Shown here one piece after another: positions 38,557 to 49,856 of a stretch of DNA of 64,000 nucleotides. A program made the translations under genes and the position numbers. How positions within the stretch are numbered: position 1 is the stretch's first letter; each line of letters starts with the position of its first letter. The stretch is from Vespa crabro. Lineage: Eukaryota > Arthropoda > Insecta > Hymenoptera > Vespidae. The notes beneath the pieces are model-generated. The model was given only the letters and a program-made list of their open reading frames with translations. It was not told where the DNA came from and searched no databases. The DNA is taken from the NCBI RefSeq assembly GCF_910589235.1, contig NC_060976.1:499501-563500 (forward strand), written 5' to 3'.

Positions 38557-39837
38557 TCTTGATATATGATTTAATATATCCGAAGAAAAATAATGATTCT
38601 TCGTATAATCGAGAACGATAATAGTATTATTAAACGATCGAGTGCAATTGAACGCCCTTCATATTGAATTCACAAAAATACTGCTTTCTTTTTTTTCATT
38701 TTTCACTTCTTTCTTTATCATGCAGTAAGGGGCCCATCATTTGATTCTACTGCCTAAGACATTTTTTATTTTTTTATTTTTTTCTTATTTTCCTTTCCAA
38801 GCACGAATTTATAAACAACAATCGTAAATCATCATATAAGATGTGAAACTTCTAAACGACGTCTATTACTAAATAATTAAAAGACTAACTGAAATAACTG
38901 TTCCCTATATAAACGACGAATCAATATGTACTTGCAGATGTCGCAATATCTTAGACAGTAAAATTACCTATCCATAATTTCTGTATTACTGATAATAATA
39001 GGCTGCGATGGATGTCACCGAGATATATGATATGGTATTACCCACGTCAGGAAAAAACCGATGAGATATACGTCTCCTACTTTAATCATCATGCATGACA
39101 GAACAGTAGATCTATTAATACGCTACACATCTTACATATCACAGATTTACGCGTGCACCCACTATCAACTATCGGAAAAAAAGAAAAGATAAGGAAAACA
39201 GAAAAACAGAAAAAGAAAAAAAAAAGAAAATGAGATTAATCGATGACGTTAAAGACAAAAGAAAGATACGAGCGAACACAACGACTATAAACGGGAACAC
39301 GATTGTTGTGAATAACTTTTAATAAAAGGTAAGCAAATAGAAAACATATATTCTGGTATAATTTCTATCTTCTCAAAATTCCACGATATTTACCTACGAT
39401 ACCAAAAATTGTATCGCGAAAAACATCATAATTTTCTATCATTAGTATTATCCTCCTTGCTTTAAATGTTGGGATAGATCAAATATCATTTTTCGTATTT
39501 ATTTATTTTTTTATAACGCAACATCAGTTGGAAATGCTTTGTTCGATACATTCAATGTTTACCATCGTATTAAGTACCGAAAGATTATAGGACGGAGACT
39601 GTATATACGAATTTACGATAAAATATTTACTTTATCGTATATATCGATCGTTTGAAAAGATAAAAAATAATACATTTACGATTAAATGAATGAATTAAAT
39701 AATTAATAAACATCAACAGAGGGTACACGCAAATATGCGAAAACGTTAAGAGCTTTTTATACTCACAATATTCGCTTTCTATTCATATACTAACTATTCG
39801 ATTCAACGCGCAATATGCGATCAGATCGATGAAATGG

Positions 39838-39839
39838 AA

Positions 39840-39875
<36 letters not shown>

Positions 39876-39877
39876 AA
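39838..39877. repeat. (GAAA)n microsatellite
   Basis: About ten tandem AAGA tetranucleotides on the plus strand. Confidence 0.85.
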
Positions 39878-42072
39878 AAAATCAGAGAGAAGATCTTTCT
39901 AAGATTTTCAAGTCTTTGCCATCAACGCGTAGAAAAAGAAAAGAAAAAAAAATTATATTGATAGTCGTGTCAATAATTAAAGAGGACCATCGATATAATG
40001 GCACGATAATACAAATTCGAAATAAGTCATCAATGATCTCAATATAAAGACATGACGATATCGAATAAAATGGCAAAGCACTATAGTTACAAGATGTTTC
40101 TTTAATTTTTTTATCTTTTTTTTTCTTTTTTTTTTTTTTTTTTTTTTTTTAATATTGTGCGTAATTAAGTAATGAGTTGCGATTTTAGAAAAATTGAAAA
40201 AGATAGAAAATGAAAAGGAAAATAAAGAGAGAATGAAAAAGAGAGAGAGAGAGAGAGAAAGAGGGAGAAAGAAAAAAAAATAAAAAAGAATAGAACAAGA
40301 AATTCCGCGAGTAACTGTCATGAATCATGATAATATATTATCCGCAAGAGACTCTCCCTTTCGGTTATTTTAATCGACTTTTTACTTTTCTCCCTTTTCC
40401 CTGGTTTGTTTGTTTGTTTTGTCTTGTTTTCTTTTTTCCCCTTTATTATCTCAATCAAATACTTTTGCCTCGAGCGCAAACATTTATCGAGTATCCGCAG
40501 GTTTGCAAAATTTGCCTCCCATGCTGTCGCGCAAATTTCTAATACGATATTCGCTAGAGTAACTTTAACGCTACAACACTTACCTTCATATTTTGTTACA
40601 CTTATAACCTACTACGTTAAAGGTAGTGGCATACCTCATACAGTTTATCAAACATTTACATTAGTAATAAAAATGTCGTAGTGTCCCTTTGTTTGCTTTT
40701 TTCTTTTTCTTTTTCGTTTTCATTTTTTTTTCCCGAAGTGAAAGTGATGAAAGATTTCGACACGCAAACTAAAAAACATGTACGATTGAAATTCTCTTGA
40801 ATTGCGGCTAACCAACGCGTGCCCCGTACGATGACGCGCAAAGGCAAGACCACTCGGTGGCCAATTGCATAAACATCAAACAACAATGTTTCATATAATC
40901 ATTCGTTGGCTTAACAACAAATTATTTTTGATATATATATATAAAAATAAGATATCGAACTTTGTTCCGAAGTGCACAGCCATAGTGACTACGCGCTCAA
41001 TTACTTCTAACACCTAAAAACCCATACCCCCCCTTTGCTGCCTCTGTGTATAATAACGTTAAGGATCCATCGAAGCACGATATATTTTTATAATGATATA
41101 ATAATACATCCTTTTTTATTTCTTTTCTTTTCTTTTTTTTTCCTTCCATTCCCTATCCTCAATCGTACTTTTCCATTCTCTCTTTTGTCTCTTAGGAAAG
41201 TTACATCTTGAGTTAAAGTTTCTCACTCTTTTTCCTTTCTTTTTCTTTTTTTTTCTTTTTTCTTTTTATATATATATCGTATTTCAATTGCAAGGGTGCA
41301 CGGCTTAATTTTTATGCAAAAGGCCTTACATTTTGAAGAGCATCACCTGCATATACGCAAAGTATTAAATAAATTATAAATTATTGACTCTACCCATCCC
41401 CCCCTTCTATATGTTTCGTGCATTTCAGAATAGCATACAGGTAAGTTTTTGTTTGTTTATACATGTATATAATCATATACATATATATATAGTTATCGCG
41501 AGAGAAGATTATCGTTAAATTACCATAAAGAGATGTGACCATTGTTAACTACGTTCGCGATCAGTAAGCTATATAACCGATTTTTTTACCATCTATCGTC
41601 GCTAAAGAGATATTTATTACTCGATACTCGCTTGAAATGAGCCCCACCTAGTCGAATCGATTTCTTGATTTTTTCTTTTTCTTTTTTTTTCTTTTTATTT
41701 ATTTTTTTTTTTATTTTATAAATATCTCGCTTTGATGTAGGACAATTTCCGATTCAACTGTGTTCGTTAAAAAATATTATGAATTTTCCCTTCGGAAACC
41801 TATATGTTAAAATCGCACAATTCGATTTTAAATAATTTTTTCCGTTTGGTCAAAAGAAAGCGAGGGAAAATGAGCGAGAGGAAAAGTAAATCGTTTCCTC
41901 GTAAATCGGCTTCATTTCATGCGAGTACGAAAGAAACAAAGTACATTAAGAATATTACCCAAAAAGACCCACCATTCGACACAAATCGATAAATATTGTT
42001 GGTGAAATAGAAATGAATAATTGAGAAATTACTTTACTTAGCTCGAATGGCCGCTGATTTGCATCTAAGACG

Positions 42073-45000
42073 TCACTGCTGCACCTGCGTCGGCGGATAA
42101 GGATAACCATACGGCGGCACAGCCTGGAATTGGCCGTATCCCATCGATTGATAAGCGCAAGCTCCTGTATTCGGCGGTGGTCGGTTCGTTTGGAAGAACT
42201 TGTTATTGACGAGACTCTGAATTCCGGAATCGGTGTGTCCACCCGATGGCATGATAAACGCAGGCGGCATTGAATATACATTTTGACCGTTTTGACCACC
42301 ACTATATCCATTTTGCCTACTGTTATAACGATTTCCTTGATAGCCCGTTCTATTTGGATATCGGAGAGCATTATTATTTTGATATCCTGGTTGGCAAGCA
42401 CTACCATTAGATTGATATCCGCCTTGATAATTGTTATTAGGCTGACGTTGTTGCGGCTGTTGATGCTGCTGCTGCTGCTGTTGCGGTTGCTGTTGCTGAT
42501 GGTGATGCTGATGTTGTTGATGTTGTTGATGTTGATGTTGTTGATGTTGTTGATGTTGTTGATGCGATTGATGCTGTTGTTGTTGCTGTTGTTGTTGTTG
42601 CTGCTGCTGTTGTGGATGTGGCTGTTGTTGATAAACAGACGGCTGATAAGTGCTCTGACGAGTGGTTTGATAACCATTTTGTTGGCGTATATTCATCCTT
42701 TCTGGATTTGTAACGCTTTGATGTTGATTGGTTTGAGTCTGATGATTTTGCCAACTGTTTATTGTTGGGCTATTGTTACTTCTAGGACTTCCACCAGAAT
42801 TGTTATCCTTGGTAAAGCGACCGTAACTCCAACGTTGTCGACCCTTCCCAAATTGATTTCTAATAGAATTAGCCATGTCTGCTAATTGAGGATTTATTAC
42901 TTGACCAGCTTCTTCCAAAACAGATATCAATTCTTTAGCTTGTCTTGCATTGTTCGAAGTAAAGTAAGCGTAAGCCGTTCCTGCACTTTGGCAACGTCCA
43001 GTGCGACCTATTCTATGAATATAATCCTCCGAACTATTTGGATAATCGAAATTAATAACGTATTTGACATCTTCTACATCCAAGCCACGTGCAGCAACAT
43101 CGGTTGCAACTAAAATCATAGTTTTTCCATTTCTAAATTCAGACAAGACGTAATCTCGTTCGGGTTGTGATTTGTCACCATGAATAGAAATCGCTGACCA
43201 ACCTTCTCGTTTAATAGACTTTGTAATATCGTCTACTTTCTTTTTCGTTTCAACAAAAATAATAACTTTGCTTCCACGTTCGCCACCGATCTCTCTCAAT
43301 AGATTGGATAGTTTTGATTCTTTTTCATGTTCCTGACAAATCTCAATGATTTGACGAATATTATGATTTGCAGCAAGAGTCAACGAACCAATATTAATCT
43401 GAATGTAATCGGTAAGAAAGTCCTCCGCAAGTGCTTGTACTTCTTTGGGCCATGTTGCTGACCACATAAGAACTTGACGATCTGGTCTGATCTGTTCTAT
43501 TATCTTTCTTATTTGAGGCTCAAATCCCATATCTAACATTCTGTCAGCCTCATCGAGAACAAGATATGTGCATCTTCGTAAATTCGTAGTTCCCTTTTCT
43601 AAAAAGTCAATGAGTCTTCCTGGTGTAGCGATACAAATTTCAACACCTCTTTCAAGATCCCGTGCTTGTGGTCCCTTCGGAGAACCTCCAAAAATGCACG
43701 TATTTCGAATGCATGACGAAGAACCGAAATCTTTAGCTACTGATTGGATTTGTTGAGCCAATTCTCGGGTTGGTGCAAGGACTAAAACGATTGGACCATC
43801 ACCTCGGTTCAATCTAGGTTGATTATTAATATGTACAGTTGCTGGAAGGATGTACTGAAAAAAAAAGAAAAGAAAAATCAATAAATAATATATTTTAGTA
43901 ATCTTCCAAAACAATTATCAAAATGTAATAATATTATAATTTATCACATGCAGATAACCGATGCAAATTATAAATCAGGTTCACTTTCATAATTTTTTTG
44001 TAAAACTATTTTTGATTAAAATAAGCAAAAAAAAATTACAATAACAAGAAATTGAGGACTACAATATGTACATACCGCTAAAGTTTTTCCAGAACCAGTT
44101 TGAGCAATGCCAACCATATCGCGTCCACTTAAAGCAATCGGCCATCCTTGAGCTTGAATTGCAGTAGGCTCAGCAAATCCTTGTTTCTTTATCTCCTCCA
44201 TTACATAATCTGGGAAATTGCTTTCTTCAAAAGCTTGAATTGGAGGTGGAGTGTTATTTCCTTTAACAGTAATTTCTTTCCCAGCATGAAATTTATTAAT
44301 TTCTTCAGATGTTCGATTTAAAACATTAACATGTGGAATATACAAATTCTTTGTAATAACTGGAAGTGTAGCTAAGTCCCAATTAGGTTTCTTTAATAAA
44401 TCTCCTGGTATTTTTTTCTGATTTTGTTTCTTTCCATTATATTCTTTCTGAGTTTGTTGCTGACCATTCCAATATGCTGTACCTCCACTATTTCGATTAC
44501 TAAAATCTCTACTTCCCCTCGACCTATAACTAGCAAATAAAAATTTTAGGTACTTAATATAAACAAATAAACAAATGCAATTCCTTTAGATTGACCAATA
44601 TTTCATCAATGTTTTAATGAATCTATTATTTTCATCATTGTACGACAGTTATTATTCTCACTTTGGAAATATATTTTTATATACGATTTACATTTTAATT
44701 TTTATATATAATACAAATATAATATTTATGCATATTTTGCAGTGATTACTTTCAAATATAAACAAAACAAAAAAAACAAATGAAAATTTTATTTCACGTG
44801 TACACCAATATGGTGTCTTTGTAAACAACAATTCATTGCATAGTTTAACCGAAAATAATAATATTTGATTCTTGAATAGAAGTATAATGTTACTAAACGA
44901 ATCATCATTTGGAACTACGTCTAACAAAATGGCTGACACAAGTCGAGTATAAAAAAATTCAGTCATTGACTCTTAGCAAATAAATTTTTAGTAACTAACA

Positions 45001-45087
45001 AATTAATATTTACAAATTTTATCAACTTTTGTAATTATTTAGAAAAAAAGTCTACCTTGTTTGGTTACTATACGCTGTGGTGTACAT
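42073..45087 (-). CDS. Rm62: DEAD-box RNA helicase, DDX5/DDX17 (p68, Rm62) type
   Basis: DDX5/DDX17 helicases unwind RNA using ATP and act in splicing, transcription and small-RNA pathways, mainly in the nucleus. Three minus-strand exons join in phase: 45056-45087, 44076-44529 and 42073-43854, giving 755 residues. The short first exon codes 10 residues plus two bases of codon 11. Helicase motifs are complete: Q motif (GFAEPTAIQAQGWP), motif I AQTGSGKT, PTRELAQQ, TPGRLIDFL, DEADRMLDMGFEPQIR, SATWP, then HGDKSQ, ATDVAARGLDV and HRIGRTGR. The C-terminal tail is Gln/His/Asn-rich with a long Q/H tract at about 566-637, and ends with Gly/Tyr/Pro-rich repeats, an RNA-binding style tail. A donor-like AGGTACGTG on the minus strand near 45334-45342 suggests a non-coding first exon. 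It is divergent from NHLRC2. The paralogue choice (DDX5 against DDX17) cannot be made. Confidence 0.94.
42430..42645 (-). repeat. CAG/CAA/CAT-type repeat coding a Gln/His tract
   Basis: Imperfect trinucleotide repeat inside the helicase coding exon. In frame it gives long Gln runs, then alternating Gln/His. Mixed CAA, CAG and CAT codons suggest selection for the amino acids, or old slippage. Confidence 0.85.
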
Positions 45088-45726
45088 TTCAAATGTTTGA
45101 ACAAGCAGTAGTAGCTATCTGCAACGTACAATTATCCTTCCAACTAATCGATGTCAACTCTGTTTAGAAGATCTGCACAATTGAAAAATAGATTAATATC
45201 AAATTTCAATAATAGCTTATAAAGATGACGTATCATTGCTAACTCGAGCACGAGAGGGAAAGAGATAGAGAGAGAAAGAGAAAGAGATGAAAAACTAATA
45301 TTTCTTCTACATTTTAAAAAACAAGGACACGTACCTTTCCCAACCCGGCAAACAGAGCGACAATGGCTGACAGATCTTGAGAAGACGGAAATGGCCGGCC
45401 AAGGAACATTTCCGATCAGTGAACGATCACGTGATCAACTTCTACGCATTTACGAAAATTTGATTGGTCAGCTCGTAGCGAGTCTACTATTTTATGAATT
45501 CGTTCGCCAATGAACGGACAAGAACACGGATCGATGAATATCTTAACCCTGGGAAAGCTATTTCTGACATGCGCATGAAGATTGGATCTGCTTTGCTACG
45601 ATATTCCTACGCCTCCCACTACAACTAGAAGTAAAATGAACATATATTGGAATATATTTTTTTTTTTTTATTGAAACACTGATTCACCGTTTCGACGTTC
45701 TTTTTGTTTAATTCGTTAGTTCGTTC
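45088..45726. promoter_or_regulatory. Divergent promoter region of Rm62-like gene and NHLRC2
   Basis: This region lies between opposite start codons. It has a CpG-rich patch at about 45340-45440 containing GGCCGGCC. It also holds a 12-bp perfect palindrome with a CACGTG E-box. A GA-rich tract lies at about 45251-45290. A probable 5' splice donor for a non-coding Rm62 exon is near 45336-45342. Bidirectional use is inferred. Confidence 0.55.
45425..45436. promoter_or_regulatory. Palindromic E-box
   Basis: GATCACGTGATC is perfectly palindromic and contains TCACGTGA, the preferred core of MITF/TFEB/USF-type bHLH-zip factors. It lies in the CpG-rich part of the divergent promoter. Confidence 0.4.
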
Positions 45727-48700
45727 ATGTGTGGACAAGTGAATAAAAAAATGAGTGTGTCGGATACAGTGAAATTATTAATGGATGCTTGCGAACAAAT
45801 TCGACATGATCTTCAAATTATTATCGATCAAACGGAAAAACAAAAACTGGTTCTACGCCATATAAAAACATTTGCTAATACTGACGCTTATGTAAAGGAC
45901 TTCCCAAAAGGTTATCTTATTTTTTATACAAATTTTTCGTATTGTTCTTAAATTTAAAATAATTATTTGATATTCGTTTGATAATAGTTTAATATGTTGC
46001 GATAAATTAAGATTTATGATAGAAAGGCGAAAGGTTTTCGTTATTATATTTTGTTTTATTAATATGCTTATTAACGTGCTTATAACATAGTTACTAACCT
46101 GCTAGTAAACCTTTTGTATTGTAATACCTACACGATAAATATATTAACTGATCGATATTACTTAAATTTTTTCTTTTATTGTTTGAACTTTTTATGATCA
46201 AATTGCAAAAAAGAAAATAAACGATTTACAAATACTTTGTAAATAATTAGAGTACAATATTGTAGACCTTAATATGCTAACTTCTTTTATGTTCAAAACT
46301 AACAATCGAAACTATATCAATAACCTTATGATTGTCTTCTCTTTTATTCAATATTATGTACGCATTGAAACTGAGTATATATATCATAAACATGGTATGG
46401 CCTTTTATCGATTGAATCATAGGTCTGAACACATTGATTCTTCTGTCACAATGTCTTCCTCATTCATTGATGATACTTTGGATGGATATAAGGAAACTGT
46501 GGAGAAGGACACATCGATGATAGTGCCAAATAAAAAGCAGTTGGAATTAAACAAAATTCCATTAGAAGATGAAAAGAAACAACAGTTCTTCAAACTTCTT
46601 CACCTTGAGAAGAAATTGGACACAGAATTTACCAACTTGAAAACTTCAAGAGAAAAATATCCTTCCATGAAGCAAACTACAAACCTTTTGCATGAATATA
46701 ATGATATGAAGGATGCAACCCAAGTTGTATTTGGTGCTATGGCTCAAATAAATAATATCACAGTTAAGAGTTTACATAAAGATTATGGTTTACCTACTAA
46801 TGACAGCTGAAGGCTTTGCTGATCGTACAGTCATCTTCATCTTCAAATACTAACTTTGTTTATTGTTAAAATGCACTACTGTGATATATTTTTTGTATAA
46901 TAAAAACCACTTTATTCGATTATGAACATTATTTAAAATGTTTTAATACAATTGCTTCTGTCTATTACGTTTAAATGTGGTCACATAAGATTATGTATAT
47001 ACACAGTGAAGTAATTTCTTTAAATGCTAGGCTTGGAATGGTTCAATGTCTCGGAGAATCTCTCCATGAAGAAACACCTCCATGGGAAAATAATTATATT
47101 AGACTTTTTTACTTACTGCTGTATCAACTGTATGCATATTCTGCCTGATTTGGAAGCATTAGAAAAGGAATTCTCTATAGAGTTAGGTTTAGTTGTGGTT
47201 AGTGTATATTTTAAAGTATCAAATATTTTTATATTTATTTAAAAATTTTACTTTTTTATATTTTATTTCTTAAAAAATAATATACTAATAATATATCTTA
47301 CAAATTGTGCACATTATAAGAACATGAAAATATGTTTAGTATTGTTCCTTCAGATTGGTGTTCACAGTGCAAAATTTTTTAACGAGCGTGATTCAACAAA
47401 AATAAAGTCAGCTGTGCAAAGGTATAATATAATGCACCCTGTTGTTAACGATGCAACACTTTCAATGTGGCAAGATATTGGAGTAATTTGCTGGCCAACA
47501 ATGATAATGTTAGGTATGCATAAATACTTGTCAAATACTGATCAAATTTTGATATAAAATTTTTCACTTATGCAAGACATTAGAATTAATGGAAATTTTA
47601 GGTCCAAGAGGGCAACCATTAGTAATTATACTAGGTGAAGGTCATAGAGAAGAACTATTTTTATACACAAAAGTTGCACTTGATTATTTTACATCAATAA
47701 ACGAAATATCTGACCATGCTCTTCCTATAGCACCAGCTATACATTTGTTACCAGCTTCAACTGATCTTTTACGATTTCCTGGCAAAATAGAAATTTATTC
47801 TTCTGAAATGGGAGAAAAATTAATTATATCAGATACTGGCAATAATAGAATTTTAGTAACAGATATTTATGGGAACATAAAACATGTTATAGGTGGATAT
47901 AATCCAGGCTATATAGATGGTAATTTTAAAGAGGCCAAGTTTAACGCACCTCAGGGTACTTGCGTACTCAATGAGATGATATATGTTGCTGATAATGAAA
48001 ATCATGTTATTCGAAAGGTAATTTTAATACGAATTTATTTTTAATTTATATTAAATTTATGTAACTTTATAAACGTTCTATGATTCCTTTTATTATGAAT
48101 AATACACATCTATTTTAGATTGATTTGAAAAAACAAACTGTGACTACCGTGGCAGGCACAGGAAAACAAGGTCATGATTATAAAGGAGGAAAATTTGGTA
48201 CAGATCAAACACTTTCTTCTCCTTGGGATGTGACAATATATCATTATAATAGTGGCAAAGCTGTTGTACCGATTTTACTGATTGCAATTGCAGGCACACA
48301 TCAAATTTGGGCACTCTTTTTAGAAGATACTATTTGGTGGAAAAATAAGTAAAATAAGTTTAGCATTTTATATTTGGAATGAAATATTCATTTCATTCAA
48401 TTACCATCTTTTTTTCTTATTTTACTATTTATTTATTTCATTATTTATTTAACAGATTATACAAAGCTGGTACATGCGCTGCTATTGTTGGAAACGGTCG
48501 AGAAGGAAATCGTAATAATTCGTATCCTCATGCAGCATCGTTGGCTCAACCATCTGGTCTCATAATTGCTCAAGAGTATAATGTTGCATTTTTTGCTGAT
48601 AGCGAAAGTAGTAGTATCAGACAGGTTCACTTAGAAGATGGGAAAGTTTCTACATTATGTGGTGCTGACAAGAACCCACAGGTTAATTATATGATACAAT

Positions 48701-49626
48701 ATAGTGACTATGTTTTTAACGAGTAATTCTTAATAGAAATTATGTGAATTCTTTTTCAGAACTTACATGACTTTGGAGATATCGATGGTATTCGTCATAA
48801 TGCAAAACTTCAACATCCTTTAGGAATAACATGGAATTCTGTTCAACAAGAAATTTATATAGCAGATACTTATAATCACAAAATTAAAAAAGTAGATATC
48901 GCAGGAAATTGTAAAACATTGTATGGTGCTGGCAAGCCAAGTGATACGTTCTCTGTAAGAGATAGTTGATCTATTTTATATGTTACAAATTTTTTTGTAT
49001 AGGAACATGTTTTATTGAAAATATGATCTTCTAGTTTGATGAACCAAGCGGACTTGTGATAAATAACAGTGGGGACACTTTATATGTAGCAGATACGAAC
49101 AATCATTCCATTAAAAAGATCGATTTAAAGAGTAAAACCATTTCGTCCGTGAGTATAAAATAGCTAATAAACTAATCAAGATTAATTGTAATTTTTATTC
49201 ATAATTTAATATTTATTCGTAATTTTTTAGATTTCCTTCGTTTTCCCAGTCGAAGATGATAATGTTAATGAAGAGTATACTTTTGATACGCTTATAAATG
49301 CAAATGGGGGAAAGCTTACAATCACATTCGAAATTATATTTGAAGGTGATTTGAAGCTGAATTCTGAAGCACCTCAAAAATGGTCACTCTCGTTACCAAA
49401 AGATACTTGGATGGCCAAATCTCTGAGCGGCTCGCTTACAACACCAACGTCAATTCAAATTCCTAATGGTTCTGAATGTAATAATTTACGCTTTATTTTG
49501 GATATTATAACTTGTAATATTAATGAATGTATACCAAAAAAGATATTGGTAATATTTAAAGTGCAGCAAAATGTGGATGGACCTCATACTGTCATGGAAC
49601 ATAAAAAGATCATCATAAAGAAATAA
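45727..49626 (+). CDS. NHLRC2: NHL repeat-containing protein 2
   Basis: NHLRC2 is a conserved protein with a thioredoxin-like domain followed by an NHL beta-propeller; it is linked to cell survival and organelle function but its reaction is unclear. Nine exons join in phase: 45727-45910, 47031-47197, 47354-47513, 47602-48017, 48119-48348, 48456-48681, 48760-48954, 49035-49148 and 49231-49626, giving 695 residues (human about 726). Exon 1 codes the helical N-terminus ending DAYVKDFPKG and joins to LEWFNVSENL, as in other family members. The thioredoxin-like part has LDFFTYCCINCMHILPDL at about 86-103. NHL repeats follow, for example ISDTGNNRILVTDIYG and VADTNNHSIKKIDL, and a beta-rich C-terminal domain completes it. 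A second in-frame ATG at 45751 could be the true start. Intron 1 is 1.1 kb and contains the whole SWI5 gene on the same strand. Confidence 0.92.
46451..46810 (+). CDS. SWI5: DNA repair protein SWI5 homologue
   Basis: SWI5 forms a small complex with SFR1 that stimulates RAD51/DMC1 strand exchange in homologous recombination. The C-terminal half carries the family signature: LLHEYNDMKDATQVVFGAMA followed by a helix-turn ending VKSLHKDYGLP, matching 'LLHxYNDIKDxxQxLxGxLAxxxGxTxxxLYPxFGL'. The upstream half is a charged coiled coil (EKKQQFFKLLHLEKKLD). The product is 119 residues from the ATG at 46451. Longer in-frame starts exist at 46397 and 46274, but they add a hydrophobic, unlike-family leader, and an acceptor-like AG at 46421-46422 suggests that region is untranslated. 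It has its own poly(A) signal and lies entirely within NHLRC2 intron 1. Confidence 0.85.
   Translation: MSSSFIDDTLDGYKETVEKDTSMIVPNKKQLELNKIPLEDEKKQQFFKLLHLEKKLDTEFTNLKTSREKYPSMKQTTNLLHEYNDMKDATQVVFGAMAQINNITVKSLHKDYGLPTNDS
46899..46904 (+). promoter_or_regulatory. Poly(A) signal of SWI5
   Basis: AATAAA lies 89 bases after the SWI5 stop and 127 bases before NHLRC2 exon 2. It supports SWI5 as a self-contained transcription unit inside the intron. Confidence 0.6.
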
Positions 49627-49754
49627 TGAGATAGATCAATTCATTGATGAAGGTTTTTTGCTGTTTATGTAAAAAATATACCAGTGTTTTGTTGGTACAA
49701 CATAAATATTTAGTTACGCGCGTAATCTTTTAATTGAACTAATTTTTCAATGCT

Positions 49755-49760
49755 TTTATT
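49755..49760 (-). promoter_or_regulatory. Poly(A) signal candidate of the first alpha-tubulin gene
   Basis: Minus-strand AATAAA, 97 bases after the tubulin stop. NHLRC2 converges from the other side, so the two 3' ends nearly meet. Confidence 0.5.
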
Positions 49761-49856
49761 ACGACCAGAATAATATTATCAAAGAGTAACATTATTTAAT
49801 TTAATAGAGAATTCTTTAGCATTCTAGATTAGACAGTTTTCTAGATTAATAATAAA

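Noticed and set aside
42283..42885. 200-codon plus-strand frame opposite the helicase
   Set aside because: Leu/Met-rich antisense shadow of the Gln/His-coding repeat in the DDX5-like gene.
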